A program made the translations under genes and the position numbers. Below the pieces are notes generated by a model, which made no database searches, had not been told where the DNA came from, and saw only the letters and a list, made by a program, of their open reading frames with translations. 64,000 nt of DNA from Tenacibaculum sp. 190130A14a (lineage in GTDB: Bacteria > Bacteroidota > Bacteroidia > Flavobacteriales > Flavobacteriaceae): NCBI RefSeq assembly GCF_964048965.1, contig NZ_OZ040189.1, forward strand, positions 2,852,001 to 2,916,000. Direction: 5' to 3'. Below are positions 17,023 to 25,538 of the stretch, in pieces. Numbering within the stretch: position 1 is the stretch's first letter; each line of letters opens with the position of its first letter.

Positions 17023-17187
17023 TTAAAGTAAAAACTTAAAAATTGAAGATATGAAGGGGTTTTCAATTTTTAAGAACTAAACTTTTAAAAAGCATTGTTG
17101 ATAGGCTGTAAGTGCCGTCAATAAAGAAAAGGGAAAGAGTCGAGAACAAAAAACACCAGTATATTATACTGGTGTTTTTTTGTTTTA
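17023..17187 (+). ncRNA. Candidate small RNA A
   Basis: A predicted RNA of about 160 bases with no credible reading frame. After the promoter block comes a perfect 13-base-pair hairpin (CTTAAAAATTGAA 17035-17047 with TTCAATTTTTAAG 17062-17074) whose 14-base loop is GATATGAAGGGGTT. A second small hairpin (TTGA..GGC/GCC..TCAA, 17098-17121) follows, then the single-stranded AAAGGGAAAGAGTCGAGAAC and the terminator. The loop and overall order are shared with RNA B downstream. It may act in trans through the GGGG loop. The 5' end is inferred from the -7 element. Membership in a known Bacteroidetes RNA family was not testable here. Confidence 0.6.
17152..17187 (+). terminator. Terminator of RNA A
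   Basis: AACACCAGTAT pairs perfectly with ATACTGGTGTT over a three-base loop and is followed by TTTTTTTGTTTT. It is one of the strongest intrinsic terminators in the window. Confidence 0.9.
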
Positions 17188-17243
17188 AACATCACTTTTA
17201 AAACTGATAAATTTATACATTTTATAAAAAGTCAACTTAAAAA

Positions 17244-17296
17244 CATCCAATTTGGATGTTTTTGAACTCTTAATTTTAATTCTCATAATACATTTG
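17244..17296 (+). repeat. Promoter block of RNA cassette B (copy 2 of 2)
   Basis: This block has the upstream box CATCCAATTTGGATG (a CATCC/GGATG palindrome), TTTGAAC as the -33 region, and the exact -7 element TACATTTG (17289-17296). The spacing equals that of copy 1 (24 bases between the G of the -33 motif and the -7 box). The palindromic upstream box looks like a regulator site. Confidence 0.7.
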
Positions 17297-17302
17297 AATT
17301 AA

Positions 17303-17418
17303 AGAAATCAAACATTTTTTCTGAAAGCAATGTAAGGGGGTAGCTTATCAGAAAATACAAATGTTTTCTTAAGGGGAAAAACAACACCGGTGATTAAAAT
17401 TCATTGGTGTTTTTTTTT
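17303..17418 (+). ncRNA. Candidate small RNA B
   Basis: A predicted RNA of about 115 bases, homologous in plan to RNA A. A hairpin formed by TTTTCTGAAAGC and GCTTaTCAGAAAA (one bulged A) displays a 14-base loop AATGTAAGGGGGTA, which resembles the loop of RNA A. A linker containing TTAAGGGGAAAAAC and the terminator follow. The second small hairpin of RNA A is missing. It lies about 35 bases before the DUF4159 gene but ends in its own terminator, so it is unlikely to be that gene's leader. Confidence 0.6.
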
Positions 17419-17419
17419 G
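17384..17419 (+). terminator. Terminator of RNA B
   Basis: AACACCGGTGA pairs with TCATTGGTGTT (two G-U pairs) over a short A/T loop and is followed by nine T. The AACACC/GGTGTT foot is the same as in terminator A, which supports common origin. Confidence 0.85.
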
Positions 17420-17453
17420 TTTTATTATATTGCTGTTATTATAATTTTATCAA

Positions 17454-18092
17454 ATGAAATTACTGTTTAGCTTTCTTCTTCTTGTCTCATTAAATATACA
17501 AGGTCAAGAAATAGCCATATTAAAGTATAAAGGAGGTGGCGATTGGTATGCTAATCCAACTTCCTTACCGAATTTAATTAATTTCTCAAACATTAATAGT
17601 AAAACAACTATCAGTAAGAATGTTGCTACCATCAATTCAGATGATGAAGATATTTTTAATTATCCAATTGTATTCGTTACTGGGCATGGTAACATTTTCT
17701 TTTCTGCTGATGATATTGAAAACCTTAGAAACTACTTGAAATCTGGTGGGTTTATACATATTTCAGACAATTATGGCTTTGACAAATATGTAAGACGCGA
17801 GTTAAAAAAACTATTTCCAGAGTTAGAACTCAAAGAAATACCAGTAAACCATCCTATTTTTCATCAAACATTTAAATTTAACAACGGCCTTCCTAAAATA
17901 CACGAACACGATAAAAAAGCTCCACAAGCTCTAGGACTTTTTTATAATGAAAGACTTATTGTGTTTTATGATTATGAAAGTGACTTAAGTGATGGATGGG
18001 AAGATCAATCAGTACATAACAACCCCAAAGAAGTAAGAGAAAAAGCTTTAAAAATGGGGGCTAATATCCTTGAATATGCTTTTAATAACTAA
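17454..18092 (+). CDS. DUF4159 domain protein, exported
   Basis: A 212-residue protein with an N-terminal signal peptide (MKLLFSFLLLVSLNIQGQ) and a DUF4159 domain (about residues 19-210). Recognisable features are the start EIAILKYKGGGDWYANP, the strand FVTGHGNIFFS and the segment LRNYLKSGGFIHISDN, which together resemble the glutamine-amidotransferase-like fold of ThuA-type proteins. No catalytic Cys is evident, so it is probably non-enzymatic or ligand-binding. It overlaps the following BASS transporter gene by about 17 bases and heads a three-gene transcript with the transporter and the acyltransferase. DUF4159 proteins in other Bacteroidetes occur near MoxR/BatA-type operons, which are not seen here. 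Confidence 0.8.
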   Translation: MKLLFSFLLLVSLNIQGQEIAILKYKGGGDWYANPTSLPNLINFSNINSKTTISKNVATINSDDEDIFNYPIVFVTGHGNIFFSADDIENLRNYLKSGGFIHISDNYGFDKYVRRELKKLFPELELKEIPVNHPIFHQTFKFNNGLPKIHEHDKKAPQALGLFYNERLIVFYDYESDLSDGWEDQSVHNNPKEVREKALKMGANILEYAFNN

Positions 18093-18990
18093 TCAAACCC
18101 CTATAGACAGTATTAAAATAAATTTTGATACTGAAGCTTTATGGTTATTAAATATTGCTTTAGCAATTATCATGTTTGGTGTTGCTCTTTCTATAACTAT
18201 TGACGATTTTAAAAGATTGATTAAAAACCCCAAAATTTTAGTTGTAGGACTGCTGTCTCAATTTATTCTTTTACCTTTTTTAACATTTTTAGCTATTCTT
18301 ATTATTAAACCTCATCCTAGTTTTGCACTAGGAATGATGTTAGTAGCTGCTTGCCCAGGAGGTAATGTTTCAAATTTTTTCAGTAAAATGGCTAATGCAA
18401 ATGCAGCACTTTCAGTTAGTTTAACTGCCTTTGCTACTGTTTTTTGTTTGATCATGACTCCTTTAAATTTAGAGTTTTGGGGCAGTCTTTATGAACCTAC
18501 AAACAATATTTTAAAAGAGATACAATTAAATCCATACGAGCTTTTTAAGCTTGTTCTATTGATTTTAGGCATACCCTTGGTACTTGGAATGATTGTCAAT
18601 CATTATCACCCCCTAATGGCTGAAAAAATCAATAAAATACTTCGACCTTTTTCTATTACTGTTTTTATGATTTTAATCATCGTTGCTCTTTATGACAATG
18701 CAGATATTTTTAAGAACCATATTCATTTAGTTTTATTTCTAGTAATATTCCATAATATCTTTGCGTACTTCATAGGCTATTTTACTGCAAAATCTTTCAG
18801 ACTTGCAAAAAAGGATATAAAAACAATTACAATAGAAACTGGTATTCAAAATAGTGGATTAGGTTTACTATTAGTTTTTGGTTTTTTTGAAGGTTTAGGA
18901 GGAATGGCATTATTAACTGCCTTTTGGGGAGTATGGGATTTATTTTCAGGAATGGCATTGGCAACCTATTGGGGAAGAAAAAAGAAATAA
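18076..18990 (+). CDS. Bile acid:sodium symporter family (BASS) transporter
   Basis: A 304-residue inner-membrane transporter with nine or ten hydrophobic segments. The family signs are an early SITIDDFKRLIKNPK, the motif ACPGGNVSNFFSKMANANAALSV-like core (residues about 93-115, carrying the sodium-site Gly-Gly-Asn) and a C-terminal ETGIQNSGLGLLLVFG segment matching the second crossover. BASS proteins carry organic anions with sodium, and the substrate here is unknown. The ATG at 18076 is preferred to a TTG at 18070. It overlaps the DUF4159 gene, and its stop shares one base with the start of the acyltransferase (TAATG), which indicates one transcript. Confidence 0.88.
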   Translation: MLLITNQTPIDSIKINFDTEALWLLNIALAIIMFGVALSITIDDFKRLIKNPKILVVGLLSQFILLPFLTFLAILIIKPHPSFALGMMLVAACPGGNVSNFFSKMANANAALSVSLTAFATVFCLIMTPLNLEFWGSLYEPTNNILKEIQLNPYELFKLVLLILGIPLVLGMIVNHYHPLMAEKINKILRPFSITVFMILIIVALYDNADIFKNHIHLVLFLVIFHNIFAYFIGYFTAKSFRLAKKDIKTITIETGIQNSGLGLLLVFGFFEGLGGMALLTAFWGVWDLFSGMALATYWGRKKK

Positions 18991-20030
18991 TGAAAACGTT
19001 ATTATACTATTTAGTTAAACTATATATTAAAACTGGGCTCTATTTTTATTCTAAAAAAATAAGAGTTATTGGTTCTGAGAATGTCCCTAAAAAAGGCGCC
19101 GTATTATTTTTAGCAAATCACCCTAATGGTTTAGTAGACCCTTTATTTATTGCTACTAACACATCAAGGAAAACATTTTTCTTGGTAAGAGCTGCCGTTT
19201 TTAAAAATAAGATTGTCGCTTTTTTATTTGATTTGATTGGAATGATGCCTATTTACAGGATACGCGATGGAATAAAAGAACTTTCTAAAAATGATGCTAT
19301 TTTTAACAAATGCTATGACATCCTTGGAAGTAAAAAATCTTTATTAATATTCCCTGAAGGAAGTCATAACAGAAAAAGAACAGTAAGACCATTAAGTAAA
19401 GGGTTTACTCGTATTGTTTTCGGAACTATTGATAAATATCCTAATTTACCAATACATCTCGTTCCTGTAGGAATTACCTATCAAAACTCTTCTACTTACC
19501 CTTGTAAAATTGCCTTACATTATGGAAATGCAATTATAGCTAATGACTATTATAATAAAGAAAACATTAATCAATCTGCAAATCAGTTAAAAAGCAACGT
19601 ACAAGATGCATTAGAGAGGCTTTGCGTACATATTCCTACATCAGAATACGAACACACAAATAACCTTTTAAACACTGCTAATATTGATTTTACCAATGTA
19701 GAATACACAAATCAAATAATTCAGGATAAAGTTCTTCCAGTTAATACTCCCAAAAAGAAAAAGAACATCGTCCTACTATCTCTTGTTATCATAAATTCTT
19801 TCATTCCGTATTTTCTATGGAAAACAGCTTCTAAAAAAGTAGATGAAATTGAGTTTGTAGATACATTTAGGTTTGCAATGACTATTGTATTGTTTCCTCT
19901 ATTTTACGCATTACAAGCTTTTATAATCTATAGAGTTATGAACAACATAAGCTATGCTGTTTTATATTTCCTTTTCTCAATACTCTTAGTTCTTTTATAC
20001 ACAAAAACTAGCACTACTAATTCAGAATAG
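18990..20030 (+). CDS. PlsC-like acyltransferase (glycerophospholipid)
   Basis: A 346-residue membrane-associated acyltransferase that probably transfers acyl groups to a glycerophosphate or related lipid. The catalytic block FLANHPNGLVDPLFI (about residues 35-49) contains His and Asp in the HX5D spacing seen in Bacteroidetes members of this superfamily. LIFPEGSHNRKRTVRPLSKG (about residue 118) is the acceptor-binding motif, and VPVGITY follows. Two or three C-terminal hydrophobic helices (from about residue 258) anchor it. The start at 18990 overlaps the BASS stop by one base, and an in-frame upstream ATG within that gene is not needed. The 3' end overlaps the convergent GH3 gene by 14 bases. 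Confidence 0.88.
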   Translation: MKTLLYYLVKLYIKTGLYFYSKKIRVIGSENVPKKGAVLFLANHPNGLVDPLFIATNTSRKTFFLVRAAVFKNKIVAFLFDLIGMMPIYRIRDGIKELSKNDAIFNKCYDILGSKKSLLIFPEGSHNRKRTVRPLSKGFTRIVFGTIDKYPNLPIHLVPVGITYQNSSTYPCKIALHYGNAIIANDYYNKENINQSANQLKSNVQDALERLCVHIPTSEYEHTNNLLNTANIDFTNVEYTNQIIQDKVLPVNTPKKKKNIVLLSLVIINSFIPYFLWKTASKKVDEIEFVDTFRFAMTIVLFPLFYALQAFIIYRVMNNISYAVLYFLFSILLVLLYTKTSTTNSE

Positions 20031-22935
20031 CGCTCTGTATATCTGCTTGAATTTTGGTTCTCATATTACTTTTTACCAACCCTCTATTTCTCATAGTAGG
20101 ATACACTCTATTAGATAGAAAAACATACAAGATTCCACTTTCAGGATCAGCCCAAGTGTACGTCCCAGTAAAACCACTATGTCCAAAACTCTTTTCAGAA
20201 ACACATCCACAGGTTGGTTTTTCCTTTGGATTAATTTGTGGTTTATCAAAACCTAACCCTCTTCTCACGTTTTTATCGGCATAATAACGCTTATTAAACT
20301 TGGCTACTGTTTCTGGTTGATAATATTGTTTACCACCATAATATCCTTCTTGTAAAAACATCTGCATAATCTTTGCCACATCATTCGAGTTACCAAACAA
20401 TCCAGCATGACCTCCTACTCCACCTTGCATTGCTGCTCCCATATCATGTACATAACCATGAACCAATTGGTTTCTATAATAAGAATCCTTTTCACTTGGC
20501 ACAATTGCCTTCTTCGCAAATTTTTGCAATGGTAAATAAGACGTTCTATTTGCTCCTAATGGGGCATATAAATAAGTTTCAGCAAGTTTATTCAGCGGTT
20601 TATTAAACTTAGTTTCTAATATATCTTTGAATATATAATACCCTAGATCACTATACTTATATCCTTTTCTTTCTCTTTGCTCTGACTCTAAAATAAGTTT
20701 AGAAATAGAATCTTTATAAATTCTATTTAAGTATAAGTTTTTAGCTACTCTTGTGTTGTACTTTTTACTCCATTTTGAACTATAAAACTCCGGCAAATTT
20801 TTATGAGTAATGCTATCTTGTGTTTTAATATAAAAAGGAATCCAAGACTTTAAACGTGCCATATGCGACAATACTTCTTTCACCAATAAAGTATCCTTAT
20901 TAGAATCTTTATACTTGCTTAAAATATCTCCTAAGCTCGAATAGATACTAAACTTTTTCTCCTCCTCTGCTTTCATAATTAAAGGAAGTGAAGCTAGAAT
21001 CTTAGTTAATGAAGCCAAATCATAAACATCGTTATCCTTTACTCTTAACTTTTTCGAATTGGTATGATACCCAAAGTTCTTTTTGTAAATCACGACTCCG
21101 TTTCGAGCTACTAAAACCTGACCACCTGGAGTCATTCTTTTTCTTAAAATTGTATCAATTCGTTTATCAATAACTGATAAACTATCTGAAGACATCCCTA
21201 CTTCCTCTGGAATTGAGTACTGCAATCTTTTTAATGATTTTTTCTCTACTCCATCACCAACATTAAAGTCCTCTTTGATAGACACAGGTAACTTACCATT
21301 TACATCAAAAGCTCCAAAAATAGCTTGGGCAGATAATTCCTGAGCTAGTTTACTATTTTGATAAGAAACAACAATACCATCTATGTTTGTAAATGATTTT
21401 ACCTGTAATAAACTATACGGACTAGCAAGTACATTTAAAATAACTTTATTCTGTCTAGCAATTTCCTGTAATCGAACAAGCTCAACATTTTTAAACTTAT
21501 ACCCCTTCCATGGATGGGCATTTGATTTATGATATCCAATAATAACAATATCGTATTTCTTTAACTTCTTTAATAAAACGTCCAATTTAGAGCTAGATAC
21601 AACATCTACTTGTGTGTAATTGTTCAGCATTCTTACAAAACTCTTATTCTTCGCATCTCCTAATTTTACATAAGCTATTTTTTTTCCAGCTAATTCTTTT
21701 ATTGGCAAAACATCGTTCTTATCTTTTAAAAAGGTAATTGACTTTTTAACTAGTTTTCTATGTAACACCTCGTCCGAAGCACTATTCAATTCTAAACGTA
21801 AATTCTCTTCTTCAATTGGTTTGTACTTGTGTAAACCAGCCCAATATTTTGTTTTCAATATTTTTCTTACTGAATGATCAAGTCTTTCTTTAGATAATTT
21901 TCCAGACTCAACTGCTTTTTTAAATAAAGCAACTGTTTTTGGTACGTCTTGAGGAATCAACAATAAATCATTCCCTGCTAATATTGCCGCTAAATTTATT
22001 TCTTCCGAAGTAGAATAATTAGCCGCTCCTTTCATATTCAACCCGTCCGTAATAACCAATCCATTAAACCCTAACTTATGTTGTAGTAAATTAGTTACTA
22101 CATTTTTTGAAAGAGAGGTAGGTAAGGTTTCATTTGTTTCTAGAGCGGGAATACTTAAATGCGCCGTCATAACACTTCCAACTCCAGCTTCAAACATTTT
22201 TTTATACGGATATAGCTCTATAGAATCGATTCTTTGTTCTGAAAAACTTATAGTTGGTAATGTATGATGAGAGTCGGTTGCCGTATCTCCATGACCAGGG
22301 AAATGTTTCGCATTTGCTAGTACTCCCATACTTTGCATACCTTCTGTCATCGCAATAGCTTTCTCAGTTACATTTTCCTTACTTTCTCCAAACGATCTAT
22401 TTCCAATAATTGGGTTATCAGGATTTGTATTTATATCTACAACTGGTGCAAAATTTACATGAATACCTAAACGTTTACAATGTGCTCCTAAGTGTTTACC
22501 AAACTCCTTTAAGGCATTATTATCTTGAATAGCCCCCAAAGTCATATTCCAAGGAAAACGGTATGTATTTTTCAAACGCATATCTAAGCCCCACTCTCCA
22601 TCAAAACCAATAAGCAAAGGAACTTTAGCTATAGACTGATACTCATTATTTAAAACCGCCTGTTTTTCTGGTGTTCCTTGCATAAAAATTAAATTCCCAA
22701 CATGATACTTTGTTATCATTTCAATAATAAAATCTTTATGTTTTTTATCTTTATTTGAATAGGCCTGTACCATAAACAACTGACCTATTTTTTCTTCAAC
22801 GGTCATATTGTTTAGAATACTATCTACCCAAATAGTTTGATTTTCAGCATCAATAGTTCGCAACGGATCTATCTGTTGTGCTGATATAAATTGAACAAAA
22901 ATTAGGGGTAAAAATATTAGTAGTCTCTTTTGCAT
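20017..22935 (-). CDS. GH3 N-acetylglucosaminidase fused to a class C-type serine hydrolase
   Basis: A 972-residue exported two-domain enzyme. After the signal peptide (MQKRLLIFLPLIFVQFISAQ) comes a GH3 domain of NagZ type with KHFPGHGDTATDSHH (from about residue 208, His/Asp acid-base pair) and VITDGLNM (about 295, nucleophile Asp). An alpha/beta GH3 C-domain follows. From about residue 590 a beta-lactamase-like serine hydrolase carries SLTK (about 641-644, SxxK), YSD (about 757) and HSG (about 917). The fusion is known in Bacteroidetes and is thought to act on muropeptides in peptidoglycan recycling. It lies 31 bases after the 161-residue hypothetical gene on the same strand. All active-site motifs appear intact. 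Confidence 0.92.
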   Translation of the reverse strand: MQKRLLIFLPLIFVQFISAQQIDPLRTIDAENQTIWVDSILNNMTVEEKIGQLFMVQAYSNKDKKHKDFIIEMITKYHVGNLIFMQGTPEKQAVLNNEYQSIAKVPLLIGFDGEWGLDMRLKNTYRFPWNMTLGAIQDNNALKEFGKHLGAHCKRLGIHVNFAPVVDINTNPDNPIIGNRSFGESKENVTEKAIAMTEGMQSMGVLANAKHFPGHGDTATDSHHTLPTISFSEQRIDSIELYPYKKMFEAGVGSVMTAHLSIPALETNETLPTSLSKNVVTNLLQHKLGFNGLVITDGLNMKGAANYSTSEEINLAAILAGNDLLLIPQDVPKTVALFKKAVESGKLSKERLDHSVRKILKTKYWAGLHKYKPIEEENLRLELNSASDEVLHRKLVKKSITFLKDKNDVLPIKELAGKKIAYVKLGDAKNKSFVRMLNNYTQVDVVSSSKLDVLLKKLKKYDIVIIGYHKSNAHPWKGYKFKNVELVRLQEIARQNKVILNVLASPYSLLQVKSFTNIDGIVVSYQNSKLAQELSAQAIFGAFDVNGKLPVSIKEDFNVGDGVEKKSLKRLQYSIPEEVGMSSDSLSVIDKRIDTILRKRMTPGGQVLVARNGVVIYKKNFGYHTNSKKLRVKDNDVYDLASLTKILASLPLIMKAEEEKKFSIYSSLGDILSKYKDSNKDTLLVKEVLSHMARLKSWIPFYIKTQDSITHKNLPEFYSSKWSKKYNTRVAKNLYLNRIYKDSISKLILESEQRERKGYKYSDLGYYIFKDILETKFNKPLNKLAETYLYAPLGANRTSYLPLQKFAKKAIVPSEKDSYYRNQLVHGYVHDMGAAMQGGVGGHAGLFGNSNDVAKIMQMFLQEGYYGGKQYYQPETVAKFNKRYYADKNVRRGLGFDKPQINPKEKPTCGCVSEKSFGHSGFTGTYTWADPESGILYVFLSNRVYPTMRNRGLVKSNMRTKIQADIQSAILN

Positions 22936-22966
22936 TCGTATTCTCTTTCTTTAAATATTACAATTC

Positions 22967-23452
22967 TTATACCAAAAAGCGCGCGTGCCAACTATTACTT
23001 GCAGGCACTTCCCATTTAGTCTCAAAATCTTCCTTTGTATTTACCATATTGTTAAACACTACCGTTTCTGAAGTTATCTTTTGCTCTTTAGCGTATTTTT
23101 GAAAATCTGGTAACTTGACAATATTAATATTCTCTCCATCTTTAAAAGAGATATTCATCTTATTCATTAAATCTACCTGAAGTTCTTTTTCTAGCTCCTG
23201 TACAAAGCGAACAGAAGCATCTATAGAACATCCAGAAACATTATTAAAACCTTCGTCTACTCCTAGTACCAAAAACTGATTATACTTTATAGTAAATGAC
23301 CCTTTTAAGTCATCTCCATGACGTGTCCAATTCTCTATAAATAACAAAGCCTTTGCACTAATATGCTCTATTTCTTCTTGTGTAAACTCTCTATCTGATT
23401 GATACACCCAAACTCTTGAGTTATTGGGTAAATTTGTATATGATGTAAACAT
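22967..23452 (-). CDS. Conserved Bacteroidetes protein of unknown function
   Basis: A 161-residue cytoplasmic protein from a family widespread in Flavobacteria and often labelled ABC transporter ATPase. No Walker A, Walker B or signature motif is present, so that label is not supported by the sequence. Recognisable conserved pieces are SRVWVYQSDREFT (residues 11-23), LFIENWTRHGDDLKGSF (about 32-48), NNVSGCSIDASVRFVQELE (about 75-93) and VPASNSWHARFL at the very end. The invariant Cys and His suggest binding or catalysis, but nothing is known. It probably shares a transcript with the GH3 gene 31 bases downstream. A terminator separates it from the exonuclease gene upstream. Confidence 0.75.
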   Translation of the reverse strand: MFTSYTNLPNNSRVWVYQSDREFTQEEIEHISAKALLFIENWTRHGDDLKGSFTIKYNQFLVLGVDEGFNNVSGCSIDASVRFVQELEKELQVDLMNKMNISFKDGENINIVKLPDFQKYAKEQKITSETVVFNNMVNTKEDFETKWEVPASNSWHARFLV

Positions 23453-23540
23453 GTAATTGATGTTTATTTATTGTAAAAAATAACTTTTGATAAAGTTAGC
23501 GAAATTGCTGGTTGTATCCCATTTTCTTGACAAAAAAATA

Positions 23541-23601
23541 TAAAAAAAAGCTCTTACAACCTAAGGTTTAACGAATGTAAAAACTGTAAGTTATAAGAGC
23601 T
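23541..23601 (-). terminator. Terminator after the exonuclease gene
   Basis: On the minus strand AGCTCTTATAAC (23601-23590) pairs with GTTGTAAGAGCT (23560-23549, one G-U pair) across a 29-base loop and is followed by TTTTTTT. The loop is long for an intrinsic terminator. Confidence 0.65.
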
Positions 23602-23625
23602 CTTAAGTTGATGTTAATTTTTAAA

Positions 23626-24453
23626 TTATCTCAAATTAAACTTTTGTTGTAAAGCCTGTAACTTTTCTTCATCGGTCATGGTTTCTTTTGGAACTGACAT
23701 ACGTTCTTTTATTTGACGTAATACCTTTTTTGTATATAAAGGGAAATCGGCATTTTGCATCCAAGAATTGTACCCTGGATTTTCCTTTAACACCTCTTCA
23801 ACAGTTCTTCCTTTATACTTTCCAAAAGAGAATATTTCTTCTTGCTTATCATTAAACAATATGAAACCAGCAAAATCTGCTCTTTGTGTATGTGAAGAAA
23901 ATTCACTTAACGCATCGACAGAATTTTCGATATCTTCATATTTATCCAACTGAGCTTTTAAAATTTCATAGGTAGCTAAGGTATCTGCTTCCGCTGAGTG
24001 TGCATCTTCTAGTGTTTTTCCACAATAAAATTGATATCCTGCACTTAAGGTACGTTGTTCTTTCTTATGAAAAATTACTTGTACATCAATTGCCTTTCTA
24101 TCGTCCATATCAAAATCAATTCCAGCACGTAATAACTCCTCCGCTAACAAAGGAATATCAAAACGATTCGAATTAAACCCTGCTAAATCGCATCCTTGAA
24201 TCATTTCATTTATTTGAGGTGCTAACTCTTTAAACGTAGGTTCTGTGACAACTTTTTCATTCGTAATTCCATGAATTTCTGAAGCTTCCCTCGGAATTTC
24301 AATTTCAGGGTTTACTAACCACGTTTTACCTTCTTTATTTCCATTAGGAAATACTTTTAATATTGAAATTTCAACAACTCTATCAGTAGCAATACTAATC
24401 CCTGTTGTTTCTAAATCAAAAAATATGATGGGTCTTGTTAAGTTTAATTCCAT
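23626..24453 (-). CDS. DnaQ-like 3'-5' exonuclease
   Basis: A 275-residue exonuclease of the DnaQ/DEDDh superfamily. Exo I is FFDLETTGIS (residues 11-20, Asp and Glu metal ligands), Exo II lies in AGFNSNRFDIPLL (about 91-103), and Exo III is HSAEADTLATYEIL (about 151-164) with the catalytic His and Asp. The C-terminal module FSFGKYKGRTVEEVLKENPG resembles the extension of exodeoxyribonuclease X-like proteins, which helps bind DNA. It is therefore a stand-alone proofreading-like or single-strand exonuclease rather than a replicase subunit. It is flanked by terminators on both sides and is probably monocistronic. Confidence 0.9.
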   Translation of the reverse strand: MELNLTRPIIFFDLETTGISIATDRVVEISILKVFPNGNKEGKTWLVNPEIEIPREASEIHGITNEKVVTEPTFKELAPQINEMIQGCDLAGFNSNRFDIPLLAEELLRAGIDFDMDDRKAIDVQVIFHKKEQRTLSAGYQFYCGKTLEDAHSAEADTLATYEILKAQLDKYEDIENSVDALSEFSSHTQRADFAGFILFNDKQEEIFSFGKYKGRTVEEVLKENPGYNSWMQNADFPLYTKKVLRQIKERMSVPKETMTDEEKLQALQQKFNLR

Positions 24454-24482
24454 TGATATCTTAATTGGAAAGTTTTAAGATT

Positions 24483-24513
24483 AAAAAGCTAGTTGTTTTA
24501 CTAACAACTCGCT
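24483..24513 (-). terminator. Terminator after ppk2
   Basis: On the minus strand AGCGAGTTGTT pairs with AACAACTAGCT (one mismatch) over a five-base loop, followed by TTTTTAA. It separates ppk2 from the exonuclease gene. Confidence 0.65.
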
Positions 24514-24537
24514 TTGTAAAAACCTTAAACTTAATAT

Positions 24538-25392
24538 TTATTCGTTATTTAATTGAGCTTTAAACTCCTCTAATTTTTCTAGTACGTCTGCTTCTAATGA
24601 AGGCTCGGTAAAATTATACTTTTTCATGGTTTCCAACAAGGTTTTGGCAACTATAAATCTTGCCGTAGGCTTATCATCTGCAGGAACCACATACCAAGGA
24701 GCATAATAAGTAGATGTCCTGTTTAAAAGATCTTCATAACATTCTTGATATTTATCCCATAACTTACGTTCTTTCATATCACCTGCAGAAAACTTCCAAT
24801 TCTTTTCTGGTATATTCAATCGTCTTAACAAACGATTCTTTTGCTCCTCTTTAGATAAATTTAAAAAGAACTTTAAAACAATAGTTCCATTATCAGACAA
24901 ATGCTTTTCAAACTGATTCATTCGGTCCATTCTAGAATGATAAAAAGCATCATCTAAATCTTCTAAACTCTTTACTGTTGGAATATTTTCTGAAAACACG
25001 TATTGTGGATGCACTCTTGTTACCAATACATTTTCATAATGTGTACGATTGAATACTCCTATTTTACCCTTAGGTGGCAATGCAATATAGTGACGCCACA
25101 TAAAATCGTGCTTCAGCTCATGTTCTGTGGGTACTTTAAAGCTATGAACCTGAACACCGCGAGCATTTACATCTTTAAAAACTTCTCGTATTAAACTATC
25201 CTTTCCTGAAGTATCCATTCCTTGTAAGCAAATCAAAATACTATATTTTCCCTCTGCATACATCCTATCCTGCAATTCACTAATTCCTTTTCTAAGCTTC
25301 TTTAATTTCTTTTTGGCATCTTCTAGAACCTCTTTAGTTACTGAATTCTTTAAAGAAATACTTTCAGCTACCTTATAATTATCTGTATTCAT
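24538..25392 (-). CDS. ppk2: Polyphosphate kinase 2 family protein
   Basis: PPK2 enzymes transfer phosphate between polyphosphate and nucleotides. This 284-residue protein has the P-loop GMDTSGKDS (about residues 57-65), the lid and catalytic region GVFNRTHYENVLVTRVHP, RRLNIPEKNWKFSAGDMKER and the C-terminal YYAPWYVVPADDKPTARF. Length and motifs fit the short single-domain PPK2 class that phosphorylates AMP or ADP using polyphosphate, but the substrate class cannot be read with certainty. The ATG at 25392 (MNTDNYKV) is preferred to a start ten codons upstream because homologues begin here. It is divergent from the flavodoxin gene and followed by its own terminator. Confidence 0.92.
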   Translation of the reverse strand: MNTDNYKVAESISLKNSVTKEVLEDAKKKLKKLRKGISELQDRMYAEGKYSILICLQGMDTSGKDSLIREVFKDVNARGVQVHSFKVPTEHELKHDFMWRHYIALPPKGKIGVFNRTHYENVLVTRVHPQYVFSENIPTVKSLEDLDDAFYHSRMDRMNQFEKHLSDNGTIVLKFFLNLSKEEQKNRLLRRLNIPEKNWKFSAGDMKERKLWDKYQECYEDLLNRTSTYYAPWYVVPADDKPTARFIVAKTLLETMKKYNFTEPSLEADVLEKLEEFKAQLNNE

Positions 25393-25538
25393 TCGCTTCG
25401 TTTTATAGTATAAATGTAACAATTTTATATCATTTTTTAATCGATTTTATCTTGGGTTCTATCAATTTTAAAAATTACGTATTTCTAAACTTTTAAATTT
25501 TATTAGTCAATTTTATGATCTCAAAAATTAAAAAAATT

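Noticed and set aside
16964..17419. Identification of the two RNAs as 6S RNA.
   Set aside because: They lack the long end-to-end duplex with a central bubble expected of 6S; identity with another known family could not be tested.
20017..22935. The GH3-serine hydrolase fusion as a novel enzyme.
   Set aside because: The same two-domain arrangement is known from other Bacteroidetes.
22967..23452. The common label ABC transporter ATPase for this family.
   Set aside because: No Walker A, Walker B or signature motif is present in the 161 residues.
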